Below, piece by piece: positions 35,360 through 43,448 of a DNA stretch of 64,000 nt. Position 1 is the stretch's first letter, and every line of letters begins with the position of its first letter. The notes under the pieces are model-generated. The model was not told the DNA's origin, searched no databases, and worked only from the letters and a program-made list of their open reading frames with translations. Position numbers and translations under genes: made by a program. The DNA comes from Stenomitos frigidus_A (GTDB lineage Bacteria; Cyanobacteriota; Cyanobacteriia; Leptolyngbyales; Leptolyngbyaceae): assembly GCF_963877135.1 (NCBI RefSeq), contig NZ_CAWNSW010000016.1, positions 9,952 to 73,951 of the forward strand, given 5' to 3'.

Positions 35360-37267
35360 ATGAAAGGTTCCTGGACAAATGCTCTGGTAAAACGACTGCC
35401 AAGACGAGGCTCTACTGCAATGGGCGTTGCCACCGCTTTTTGGGTCATTGCCCACGGGATGACGCTAAGCCTACCAGCCGCAGCGCAAAGTACTCGTGAC
35501 CCTCTGAGCTATAGTGCGTTGCTGACCAAGATCGACTCTGGCGAGGTCAATCGAATTGAAATTGATCCGACGCAGCGGGTGGCACGGGTGACGCTGGAAG
35601 GGCAGAAGAAGGGTGATCCACCGCGCGAAGTGCCCTTGTTTGACAATTATGGTGAAATCACGAAGAAGGCTCTGGCGAACAAAGTTGATATCACCGTACA
35701 GCCAACCCAAGACAACGGTGCTGTCATGGGCATTCTGGCAAATCTGCTGCTATTTTTCTTGCTGATTGGCGGTTTGTTGATGATTTTGCGTCGCTCCAGC
35801 AATGCCCCCGGCGGCCCTGGACAGGCCATGAGCTTTGGCAAGTCGCGCGCCCGCTTTCAGATGGAAGCTAAGACGGGCGTGATGTTTGATGACGTCGCTG
35901 GCATTGAGGAAGCGAAAGAAGAACTGCAAGAAGTCGTCACCTTCCTGAAAAAGCCCGAACGCTTTACGGCCGTTGGCGCACGCATTCCCAAAGGGGTGTT
36001 GCTGATTGGGCCTCCTGGCACCGGGAAAACCCTGCTGGCAAAGGCGATCGCGGGTGAGGCAGGCGTACCGTTCTTCAGCATCTCCGGTTCCGAATTCGTG
36101 GAAATGTTTGTGGGCGTGGGTGCCTCGCGCGTCCGTGACCTCTTTAAGAAGGCGAAAGAGAACGCCCCATGCATCATCTTTATTGATGAAATTGACGCGG
36201 TTGGGCGGCAACGGGGTGCTGGCATTGGTGGTGGCAACGACGAGCGGGAGCAGACCCTCAATCAGTTGCTGACCGAGATGGATGGCTTTGAGGGCAATAC
36301 AGGTATTATCATCATCGCGGCCACCAACCGTCCCGATGTGTTGGATTCGGCGCTGCTGCGTCCCGGTCGCTTCGATCGTCAGGTGATGGTAGATTTGCCC
36401 AGCTACAAGGGGCGACTCGGCATCCTGGAAGTCCATGCTCGTAACAAAAAGCTCGCTCCAGACATTTCTTTGGAGACGATCGCTCGTCGGACACCTGGTT
36501 TTTCGGGTGCAGAACTGGCGAACTTGCTCAATGAAGCGGCCATCCTGACTGCTCGTCGCCGCAAAGATGCCGTCACAATGCTGGAAATTGACGATGCGAT
36601 CGATCGCGTCACCATTGGTCTGACTCTGACACCCCTGCTGGACAGCAAGAAAAAGCGGCTCATTGCGTACCACGAGATTGGTCATGCGCTGCTGATGACC
36701 TTGCTGAAAAACTCTGATCCACTTAACAAAGTGACCATCATTCCGCGATCGGGCGGCATTGGGGGCTTTGCGCAGCAGGCGTTCAACGAGGAAATGATTG
36801 ACAGCGGTCTTTATACCCGTGCCTGGTTGACTGACCGCATTACGATCGCCTTGGGTGGTCGGGCTGCTGAAGTAGAGGTGTTTGGTGATGCTGAAGTGAC
36901 GGCAGGTGCCAGCAGCGATATTAAAGCAGTTGCCGACCTGGCGCGAGAAATGGTCACGCGTTACGGCATGTCTGATCTGGGGCTGGTCGCGCTTGAAAGT
37001 GCAGGCAGCGAGGTTTTTCTGGGTCGTGGTTTGTCGCCCCGCACTGAATACTCAGAAGACGTGTCGACCCAGATCGACCAGCAAGTACGCGGCATTGCCG
37101 TCAAATGCTACGAGGAAGCGCGTAAGGTCATTCGGGAAAATCGAACTCTTGTGGATCGCCTGGTCGATCAACTGCTGGAGGAAGAAACGATCGAAGGCGA
37201 AGATTTTCGTCGCATCGTGACTGAGGTAACTGGTCAGCAAGTAGCCGTGAGCGCACCAGTTTTGTAG
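35360..37267 (+). CDS. ftsH: ATP-dependent zinc metalloprotease FtsH
   Basis: 635 residues, normal FtsH length. A first hydrophobic segment (TAMGVATAFWVIAHGMTLSL) and a second (GILANLLLFFLLIGGLLMIL, about residues 121-140) anchor it in the membrane. The AAA domain carries Walker A GPPGTGKT, Walker B IIFIDEIDA and SRH AATNRPDVLDSALLRPGRFDRQ. The protease domain has the zinc motif HEIGH. It degrades misassembled and photodamaged membrane proteins. Cyanobacteria have about four FtsH paralogues, and which one this is needs a tree. A possible terminator hairpin follows at 37302. Confidence 0.96.
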   Translation: MKGSWTNALVKRLPRRGSTAMGVATAFWVIAHGMTLSLPAAAQSTRDPLSYSALLTKIDSGEVNRIEIDPTQRVARVTLEGQKKGDPPREVPLFDNYGEITKKALANKVDITVQPTQDNGAVMGILANLLLFFLLIGGLLMILRRSSNAPGGPGQAMSFGKSRARFQMEAKTGVMFDDVAGIEEAKEELQEVVTFLKKPERFTAVGARIPKGVLLIGPPGTGKTLLAKAIAGEAGVPFFSISGSEFVEMFVGVGASRVRDLFKKAKENAPCIIFIDEIDAVGRQRGAGIGGGNDEREQTLNQLLTEMDGFEGNTGIIIIAATNRPDVLDSALLRPGRFDRQVMVDLPSYKGRLGILEVHARNKKLAPDISLETIARRTPGFSGAELANLLNEAAILTARRRKDAVTMLEIDDAIDRVTIGLTLTPLLDSKKKRLIAYHEIGHALLMTLLKNSDPLNKVTIIPRSGGIGGFAQQAFNEEMIDSGLYTRAWLTDRITIALGGRAAEVEVFGDAEVTAGASSDIKAVADLAREMVTRYGMSDLGLVALESAGSEVFLGRGLSPRTEYSEDVSTQIDQQVRGIAVKCYEEARKVIRENRTLVDRLVDQLLEEETIEGEDFRRIVTEVTGQQVAVSAPVL

Positions 37268-37301
37268 TGACCTGACCAATTTTTGTCCACCTTTAGAAAA
37301 G

Positions 37302-37339
37302 AGAACGCCTCAGAACCTCATTGGCTCTGGGGCGTTCTT
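37302..37339. terminator. Hairpin terminator after ftsH
   Basis: agaacgcctcaga and tctggggcgttct form a 13-bp imperfect stem with an 11-12-base loop, 35 bases after the ftsH stop. The plus-side T-run is short (ttaatt), and the opposite strand has a better T-run. Confidence 0.6.
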
Positions 37340-37486
37340 AATTGGCTTTCATAGAAATTCCCAAGCCGTTCGTGACCCGGTGCAGTACAGAACAGGTAAC
37401 CCTCGGACTCGATGTTAGGCTAATGATTGAAACAAACGTGTTAGTCGATCGATGTTTCAAATGTGTGAGCGGTATTTCGCAGGGAC

Positions 37487-37632
37487 TCGTAGGGACGTTA
37501 TATGTATAGCTATAGCCATGCTGGTTAGGACGGGGTGCAGGGGTGGAACCCCTGGCTGGGGGCACACCCCCACTCCCCCTTTGATCCCAATGTCCTAAGC
37601 TTTGTGACAACAGCTATAACGTTCCTACGAGA
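37487..37632. mobile_element. Palindromic repeat interrupted by a larger inverted-repeat element
   Basis: The outer arms tcgtagggacgttata (37487) and tataacgttcctacga (37615) are the halves of the gtagggacgtta palindrome. Between them, tatagctatagccatgctggttaggac and gtcctaagctttgtgacaacagctata form another imperfect inverted repeat around a GC-rich core (ggggtgcaggggtggaaccc, gggggcacacccccac). It looks like a MITE-type element nested in, or grown from, the simpler palindrome. Confidence 0.6.
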
Positions 37633-37664
37633 CGAAAATTCATTCACCCAAAAGAGGTCGATCA

Positions 37665-38288
37665 ATGGAAAACCGATTAACGCAGGCACAGTTAACGAAG
37701 CTGGTTGGCGAAGTCGAACGACTCTCTCAACGACAGCAAGACGAACTCGATCGCGGGCAGGTGCAAGACATTCTGCGGGAACTCAACCTGTCGCCCGATC
37801 TGCTGGATGAAGCCATGATCCAGCTTCAGCGCAAAGAGGCGCTGGTGGTGCAGCAACGACGTCAACGTTGGATTCTTGGTGGCGCGATCGCCAGCGTGGT
37901 GGTAGTGATCGCGGGGATCACTGTTTTCATGCAGCAGCAAAATCAGAGCCTTGCTCGCGTTTCAACACAGCAAAGTTGTGTGGCTTTAGCGCAGGATGGT
38001 TGCGATGAACGCGCCTCATTGTCTCGTCAAACTAGCCCAGACGTATTCTACAACGTGACGTTGAGGGATGCGCCTGTCCGTAAAAAGCTCTCCCTCACCT
38101 GCGACTGGGTTGCTCCTGGTGGACAGGTTGTCAAGCAAAACCGCTATGAGACGCGTCCGATCGAGACAGCCGTTTGGGCAACGCACTGCCGTTATAAACT
38201 TGACGCCGCTGCAGCAATGGGCACCTGGCAAGTGCGCATGAAGTTGGACGATCGTCCACTCAGCGAGACCAAATTTGATGTGAAGTAG
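37665..38288 (+). CDS. Single-pass membrane protein of unknown function
   Basis: 207 residues. An acidic helical N-terminus with coiled-coil-like Gln/Glu/Leu content (TQAQLTKLVGEVERLSQRQQDEL) precedes one transmembrane helix (WILGGAIASVVVVIAGITVFM, about residues 69-89). The C-terminal region of about 110 residues is probably exported, with a Cys pair and a beta-rich look (VFYNVTLRDAPVRKKLSLTCDW). I do not recognise the family with certainty. It ends 21 bases before the asparagine-synthetase-like gene, so it may be the first gene of that unit. Confidence 0.75.
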   Translation: MENRLTQAQLTKLVGEVERLSQRQQDELDRGQVQDILRELNLSPDLLDEAMIQLQRKEALVVQQRRQRWILGGAIASVVVVIAGITVFMQQQNQSLARVSTQQSCVALAQDGCDERASLSRQTSPDVFYNVTLRDAPVRKKLSLTCDWVAPGGQVVKQNRYETRPIETAVWATHCRYKLDAAAAMGTWQVRMKLDDRPLSETKFDVK

Positions 38289-38309
38289 TTTGGACGAACG
38301 TCGCCGGCT

Positions 38310-40127
38310 ATGGGTAAGGCAATTCTGACTGCAATCAAGCCTCATCATGCGGTTGGCTATTGGGGTTATGGCAGTCAAGCCGACCTGGAACAAAGGCTAA
38401 CGCGGGTGGTTGGCACCATTCATAACGATCAATTCACGCGTCAGTTGGGTCAATCGTCCTGTAAGGCTATGCAGGCATGTGTTTGGGGCGTTGCTTACCT
38501 GGGTTTACACCCATCTGACTGTTTACAGTTGCCTGCGGGGACGATCGCAGCTTTAACGGCCTCTGGTCAATGTCAGATCATTGATGGGACTGCTTCGCCT
38601 GACGCGTGGGCAACCGTGGAGGGCGATCGCTTCACCTTAGGACGGGAACCTTTTGGTCGGATGCCATTGTACTGGACTCAAGTGGGACAAGTGCTCTGGT
38701 TCGCCTCACGCCTGAGTCTATTGCTGCCTGTGATCGAAACACCAGATATCAGCATTCCGGCGCTCTATGGCTACAGCTACTTCTCCTACGTGCCAACGCC
38801 GCTGACGCCGGTGGCACAGATTCAATCTGTGTCAGCTGGAACAGAGCAAACCTGGGTTGCGGATCAGGGTTCGTTGTCACGATTAAAGGAGACTCGATCG
38901 TTCGAATGGCAGGAAGCATCAGACCCAATTGAGGATGAAGCGATCGCGGTTGAAGCGCTGCGATCGTTGCTCAAGGAGGCAGTGGCGCGTCAAGTTGCTG
39001 ACCTGCACGATGAACCAGTGGGTGTTTTGCTATCGGGTGGGCTGGATTCGTCGATCGTGGCGGCACTGTTGGTCGAAGCCGGTATCAAAGTTCGTGCGTA
39101 TACTCTCGATTTTGGTGCAGACAGCCTTTCAGAATCTCCCTATGCTGAGCAGGTAGCCGCATTTTTAAATATCCCACTGATCAAAGTGGATGCCAGTCCT
39201 AGACGTGTGCGAGATGCCCTCATACCAACTGTGCAAGCGCTGGATGTACCCTTTGGTGATGGCGTGACGGTGCCGCTCTTTCTCTTGATGCAGGCTGCCA
39301 GCCAGGATGTGCGGATCATCTTCAACGGTGAAGGGGGCGACCAACTATTTGCGGGTTGGACAAATAAACCCTTGATTGCAGCCGGACTTTATCAATCGGT
39401 GCAGACTGCCGACGAGCAGTTTGAGCAGCAATACCTCCGCACGTTTCATCGCTTATGGGGCTACGAAGCGCAAATTTTTCAGCCAGCGGTTCTGGCTCAA
39501 CTCTCATCGCTAACACCGCAAGCGTGGCTGCACGAGGCGTTGAACCCAAGCTTTTCGCGCACGTTACTGCATCGTCTCCGTCGCGCTACCTTGATGCTAA
39601 AAGGCGCGCAGAATATTCATCCCCGTGCAACCAATCTGGGCTTGGCTCATGGGTTGCAGGTGCGATCGCCCTTCTGCGATTTGGCCCTGGCGCAATGGTC
39701 TTTTCAGCTTTCAGGCGCACTCCATCTACAGGCTGCCTGCGAAAAGTATATTCTGAAGCGAGCCGTCGAACCCTGGCTACCACCGGAAATTGTCTGGCGG
39801 CAAAAGCGTGGCATGGGTGTTCCCTTAACCGCCTGGTGCTTGAATGGTCTATGGCATGAACTGGGGCTCTGGCTAAATCCTGGTTGTTTGCGCCACGAAG
39901 GTATCTGGCAGGCTCATGTGGCGACTCAGATTGCGGCTGGCAAGCTTGGCACAATTCAAGGTCGTCGTATCGGTGAGAGCCTTTGGTTGCTTATGATGTG
40001 GCAAGTGTGGCAACACGCCGTTCTCGGCACGACGCGCTCATCTGCCTCGTTAGATCATCCCTTCTGGTTACCGGCTGTGCTAGGCCAACATTATCTTCGA
40101 CTGCAACGAGAGACTCGATCATGGTAG
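38310..40127 (+). CDS. Asparagine-synthetase-like ligase with inactive glutaminase domain
   Basis: 605 residues. The C-terminal synthetase domain is intact: PP-loop LLSGGLDSSIVAALL (about residues 243-257), FNGEGGDQLFAGW and LPPEIVWRQKRGMGVPLTAW. The N-terminal half has the amidotransferase-like fold (GREPFGRMPLYW, a normal AsnB motif) but starts MGKAIL, without the Cys-2 nucleophile needed for glutaminase activity. AsnB relatives that lost Cys-2 include beta-lactam synthetase and carbapenam synthetase, which activate a carboxylate for intramolecular amide formation. The next gene overlaps by seven bases, implying a shared pathway. The substrate is unknown. Confidence 0.88.
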   Translation: MGKAILTAIKPHHAVGYWGYGSQADLEQRLTRVVGTIHNDQFTRQLGQSSCKAMQACVWGVAYLGLHPSDCLQLPAGTIAALTASGQCQIIDGTASPDAWATVEGDRFTLGREPFGRMPLYWTQVGQVLWFASRLSLLLPVIETPDISIPALYGYSYFSYVPTPLTPVAQIQSVSAGTEQTWVADQGSLSRLKETRSFEWQEASDPIEDEAIAVEALRSLLKEAVARQVADLHDEPVGVLLSGGLDSSIVAALLVEAGIKVRAYTLDFGADSLSESPYAEQVAAFLNIPLIKVDASPRRVRDALIPTVQALDVPFGDGVTVPLFLLMQAASQDVRIIFNGEGGDQLFAGWTNKPLIAAGLYQSVQTADEQFEQQYLRTFHRLWGYEAQIFQPAVLAQLSSLTPQAWLHEALNPSFSRTLLHRLRRATLMLKGAQNIHPRATNLGLAHGLQVRSPFCDLALAQWSFQLSGALHLQAACEKYILKRAVEPWLPPEIVWRQKRGMGVPLTAWCLNGLWHELGLWLNPGCLRHEGIWQAHVATQIAAGKLGTIQGRRIGESLWLLMMWQVWQHAVLGTTRSSASLDHPFWLPAVLGQHYLRLQRETRSW

Positions 40128-41509
40128 CAACCTCACCCCCCACCCCCCACGCCACACACCCCTTCTCCCTTCACCAGGCAGAATCACTGCTCGACACCTA
40201 CGGCTCACCACTATATGTCTATGATGGCGATCGCCTGCGTCAAACCATTCAACACATCACGCAATCCATCCCGTATCCTCGCACTCGCTTCCACTTCGCC
40301 AGTGTGACCAACGGCAACCTTGCCCTCCTGCAAATTTTCCGTAAGGCAAGTTGGGGACTCCACGCCAACACTCCCGGTGACATTTACCTCGGACTACAGG
40401 CAGGCTTTCATCCCAGCCAGATCATCTATAGCGGTAGCAACCTGAACCGCGCTGAAATGGAGCAGCTTTTCCGTTGGGACGTGACTACATTGAACCTAGA
40501 CAGTCTCGCGCAGCTAGAGCTTTCCTGTGAAACCTGGCGCTTCCTACAGGATACGGAGACTGAAACAAGCCTCTCCGCCTCTACCCTCACACCCCACACC
40601 CCATACCCCACACCCCATCTCGGACTCCGCCTCAACCTCCCTGCACTCACTGGAGACAGCCGTATTGGTATTCGCCTAGAGGAATTTCCCGCTGCGGTTA
40701 GCATGGCGCAACAAGCTGGACTCCAAATCAACGGACTCCATTTCTATCGTGGAACGGGTACGAACGCCACGACTGCTTTCACTGAGGCGATCGACACCGT
40801 GCTCACCACTGCCAAACAATTACCTGATTGGACTTACCTCGATTTTGGTGGCGGTTTTGGCTATCCCTATCATCACGATGGCGCGGCGTTTAACTGGAAC
40901 CAATTTGGTGCTGCCTTGAGCGATCGCCTCGCGCAGCTCGATCGTCCCATCGATCTCGTCATTGAACCGGGACGTGCGGCGATCGCGGGCTGTGCGACCT
41001 TGCTCACCCAGGTTGTCTCTGTCAAATGGCAAGACGACAAGCAAATTGTTGGCGTTGATACGACGGTTGCCAATCTTTCTGTACCATCTGTCCACGGTGG
41101 CTATCGAGAAATTGTGACTTGGGAAGGGGAGAAGGAGGCAGAGGGCAGAAGGCAGGGGGCAGAAGGGTGTGGGGTGTCGTGGGGTATAGGGTGTGGGGAA
41201 GATAACCAAACTCAAAGCTCAGAACTCAAAACTCAAAACTTTCCTACAGACGTTTGTGGTAACACGACCTATTCTCGTGATTACCTGGGTAAAAACTGTC
41301 AACTTCCAGCCCTGAAAATGGGTGACATGCTCGCCATTTTGGATGTCGGTGCGTATGGTTATGCGATGTCGTCTCACTTCTTGCATCGTCTTCGACCTGC
41401 TGAAGTTCTACTCGAAAAAGGCACTCATCGCCTGATTCGGAAGCGAGAAACCTACAGCATACTGATGGAAAATCAGCTCTTTGAAAGGCATTCACCGGAG
41501 GTTTTATGA
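40121..41509 (+). CDS. Fold-type III decarboxylase-like protein (LysA family) lacking the PLP lysine
   Basis: 462 residues of diaminopimelate/ornithine-decarboxylase fold. Recognisable motifs are FGGGFGYPY, VIEPGRAA, VCGNTTYSRDYLG (cysteine loop) and ILDVGAYGYAMSSHF. The lysine that binds PLP (YAVKAN in the family) is replaced: the protein reads FHFASVTNGNLALLQ. Two low-complexity inserts (about residues 155-166 and 337-375) correspond to intergenic-type repeats inside the frame. ATG 40121 overlaps the upstream stop by seven bases, and the far longer frame from 39983 lies wholly inside the synthetase gene. Without the lysine, ordinary PLP decarboxylation is unlikely. Confidence 0.85.
   Translation: MVATSPPTPHATHPFSLHQAESLLDTYGSPLYVYDGDRLRQTIQHITQSIPYPRTRFHFASVTNGNLALLQIFRKASWGLHANTPGDIYLGLQAGFHPSQIIYSGSNLNRAEMEQLFRWDVTTLNLDSLAQLELSCETWRFLQDTETETSLSASTLTPHTPYPTPHLGLRLNLPALTGDSRIGIRLEEFPAAVSMAQQAGLQINGLHFYRGTGTNATTAFTEAIDTVLTTAKQLPDWTYLDFGGGFGYPYHHDGAAFNWNQFGAALSDRLAQLDRPIDLVIEPGRAAIAGCATLLTQVVSVKWQDDKQIVGVDTTVANLSVPSVHGGYREIVTWEGEKEAEGRRQGAEGCGVSWGIGCGEDNQTQSSELKTQNFPTDVCGNTTYSRDYLGKNCQLPALKMGDMLAILDVGAYGYAMSSHFLHRLRPAEVLLEKGTHRLIRKRETYSILMENQLFERHSPEVL
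40585..40620. repeat. ccccacacc repeat inside the LysA-like gene
   Basis: Runs of caccccacaccccataccccacacccc lie in frame within the coding sequence and encode TPHTPYPTPH. Such runs are normally intergenic in filamentous cyanobacteria. Confidence 0.65.
41128..41250. repeat. Purine-rich and aactcaaa repeats inside the LysA-like gene
   Basis: ggaggcagagggcagaaggcagggggcagaagggtgtgggg is followed by ctcaaagctcagaactcaaaactcaaaac, both typical intergenic repeat types. Here they are in frame and encode a low-complexity segment between the VSVPSVHGGYREIVTWE and VCGNTTYSRDY motifs, which are adjacent in related enzymes. Confidence 0.7.
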
Positions 41510-42810
41510 AATGTTTTCGCTGTAGTACTGACAACACGCTTAAAGACCGAACGGACAATCAAGGTCGCTGTAAAAATTGCCAGCATCCCTTTGCTTTCGA
41601 GCCCACAGCAATGGGTAAAGTTAAGGTGACCGATCCGATGTTTGCGAAGGCGATCGCTGATCTTTCAGCCAACAACACGCTCTTTTTCACGTCCCGACAG
41701 TTCCTCTACTTCCTTGACAGACGCTTTAAAAAGAAGGGGATGCTATCACCAGTTGGTTGTCTGGCTCTCTACCTGGTCGTGACAGCGATAGCAACGATTA
41801 CGATTGGTGGCATTCTGTTGGAGGGAACAAAGAGTGTTTTAGCTCTATTTTTACCCGCGATCGCGATTAGTCTCCTGGTCGGAATCATCCTCTTTCAAAT
41901 GAGTGGTTCTACTAAGTCCAACCCTAGAGTTCGTCAGAATAGTGCCAAAACGTTACAGCTCATTGGTGGCATCATTCTGATCGTAGGGATCATCGCCAGT
42001 CTTGCAGGGAACTCGTTTGTGCTCTTTGTCATTAGTGTGTTTTTAGGCGTTGGAGCAATCTACTTGGGCGCTCGACAGCGCCGACAAATACTCAAGCATC
42101 AGGAATTTACGATTGACCTGGCCCAGTTTCAAGGGTGGCTCGATCGCTGGCAGCAAGTGAATGGTTCTGCCACTAATCTGCTGCCGCCTGCACGTGAAGA
42201 CCGAACACCGACTACAGTGAATCCGGATGTGGCGGCCTATAGCTTCGATCGTCTGGTGGTTTGTAGCAGTTCTACGATCGCGCAACTTTTGATTACCAAC
42301 AACTTTCACTTCGAAAATAACTGCGCCATTCTGAGCATTACAGGCTATCCGCAGAGTATTTTTGATACCACAATGGCAATGCTACGCCGTAATCCTGAGT
42401 TGAAAGTTTATGCGTTTCATGATTGCAGCCCAAAAGGCATTAGCTTGATTCATCAAATTAAAACTAGCCCTCAATGGTTCCAAAACAGCAACGTCGAAAT
42501 CTTTGATGTTGGCTTGTTGCCACGACAAGTGTTTCCAAGTAAATCAATCTTTATTCAACATGCAGCCGATGCTGTTCAAGTAGCAAAACAGATGCCCATT
42601 GAGGTGCGATCGAGCCTCTCAAAAGAAGAGATTGAGTGGTTGGAAGCAGGCAATGTGGTTGAGTTAGAATCATTCACGCCTCAGCAACTGATCCAAATTC
42701 TTAATCGGGGTATTGCGGGCAGCCGAGAACCAGGCAGCGATGACAGCAGTCTGATTTTTGTTGATAGTGGCTATGGCAATTCTTACTACGTTGTTGAGAG
42801 CTTTGGTTAG
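41506..42810 (+). CDS. Zinc-ribbon membrane protein of unknown function
   Basis: 434 residues. The N-terminal zinc ribbon has CFRC and CKNC pairs (residues 3-29). About four transmembrane helices lie between residues 85 and 190 (CLALYLVVTAIATITIGGIL, LALFLPAIAISLLVGIIL, LIGGIILIVGIIASLAG, FVLFVISVFLGVGAIYLG). The last 190 residues are soluble (YSFDRLVVCSSSTIAQLLI, then CAILSITGYPQSIFDTTM), with an alternating beta/alpha pattern that is TOPRIM- or Rossmann-like. The start overlaps the upstream stop (ATGA), so it is translated with the LysA-like protein. No enzymatic motif is certain. Confidence 0.78.
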   Translation: MKCFRCSTDNTLKDRTDNQGRCKNCQHPFAFEPTAMGKVKVTDPMFAKAIADLSANNTLFFTSRQFLYFLDRRFKKKGMLSPVGCLALYLVVTAIATITIGGILLEGTKSVLALFLPAIAISLLVGIILFQMSGSTKSNPRVRQNSAKTLQLIGGIILIVGIIASLAGNSFVLFVISVFLGVGAIYLGARQRRQILKHQEFTIDLAQFQGWLDRWQQVNGSATNLLPPAREDRTPTTVNPDVAAYSFDRLVVCSSSTIAQLLITNNFHFENNCAILSITGYPQSIFDTTMAMLRRNPELKVYAFHDCSPKGISLIHQIKTSPQWFQNSNVEIFDVGLLPRQVFPSKSIFIQHAADAVQVAKQMPIEVRSSLSKEEIEWLEAGNVVELESFTPQQLIQILNRGIAGSREPGSDDSSLIFVDSGYGNSYYVVESFG

Positions 42811-42872
42811 TAGCAAAAAATCCTGTTTCAATGCGTAAGATTGCGATTTCACTGCATACAGTTAACTATTAA

Positions 42873-43448
42873 TTACCAGATCGATTGGACATTTAGAACA
42901 AATCCTGGTAAGACATCTTCATCGGAAAGTGTTGCTGGAGATTTCAGGACTTCTACTGGTTGATTGGGACGATAAATTTCAGCACTGTGATCTTTACGGT
43001 TAAGCAGCCAGCCAAGCTTTACATCATTTGCGATGTATTCTTGCATCTTTGCCTGTGCATCGCTAAGGTAATCACTGGGAGACATGAGTTCCAGCACAAA
43101 ATCAGGCGCGATCGGTGGAAACTTTTGTTTTTGCTCTAGTGCTAGTTCATTCCAGCGCTCGTTTTTAATCCAGGCAACATCAGGAGAGCGGAGTGCTTCA
43201 TTAGGAAGTTTGAAACAGGTTGATGAATCAAAAACGATCCCCAGTTTCGTTTGGCGATTCCAAATTACAAAGTCTGCATTCAATTCGGAATTGTAGCTGC
43301 CTGTTTCGCCTCCCGTTGGTGCCACGATGACCAATTCTCCTTTTGTGGTGCGTTCAAATTTGACATCGGGATTGGCTCGACAAAGCTGTGCAAAATGCTC
43401 GTCGGTGATTTGAACGATCGCGTCAAAGTTGATGGTGAAGGCAGTCAT
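42873..43448 (-). CDS. Uma2 family endonuclease (DUF820)
   Basis: 191 residues with the PD-(D/E)xK-type pattern of the family: RSPDVAWI, PDFVLELMSPSDYLSDAQAKMQEYI and the downstream LGWLLNRKD. Uma2 proteins are heavily expanded in cyanobacteria and are restriction-endonuclease-like with unknown biological role. ATG 43448 overlaps the mnmG stop (ATGA), so it is probably co-transcribed with mnmG. Confidence 0.9.
   Translation of the reverse strand: MTAFTINFDAIVQITDEHFAQLCRANPDVKFERTTKGELVIVAPTGGETGSYNSELNADFVIWNRQTKLGIVFDSSTCFKLPNEALRSPDVAWIKNERWNELALEQKQKFPPIAPDFVLELMSPSDYLSDAQAKMQEYIANDVKLGWLLNRKDHSAEIYRPNQPVEVLKSPATLSDEDVLPGFVLNVQSIW

Noticed and set aside
39983..40120. N-terminal extension of the LysA-like frame
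   Set aside because: It overlaps the 3' end of the asparagine-synthetase-like gene in another frame and adds a sequence without homology. ATG 40121 gives a normal start with a seven-base overlap.
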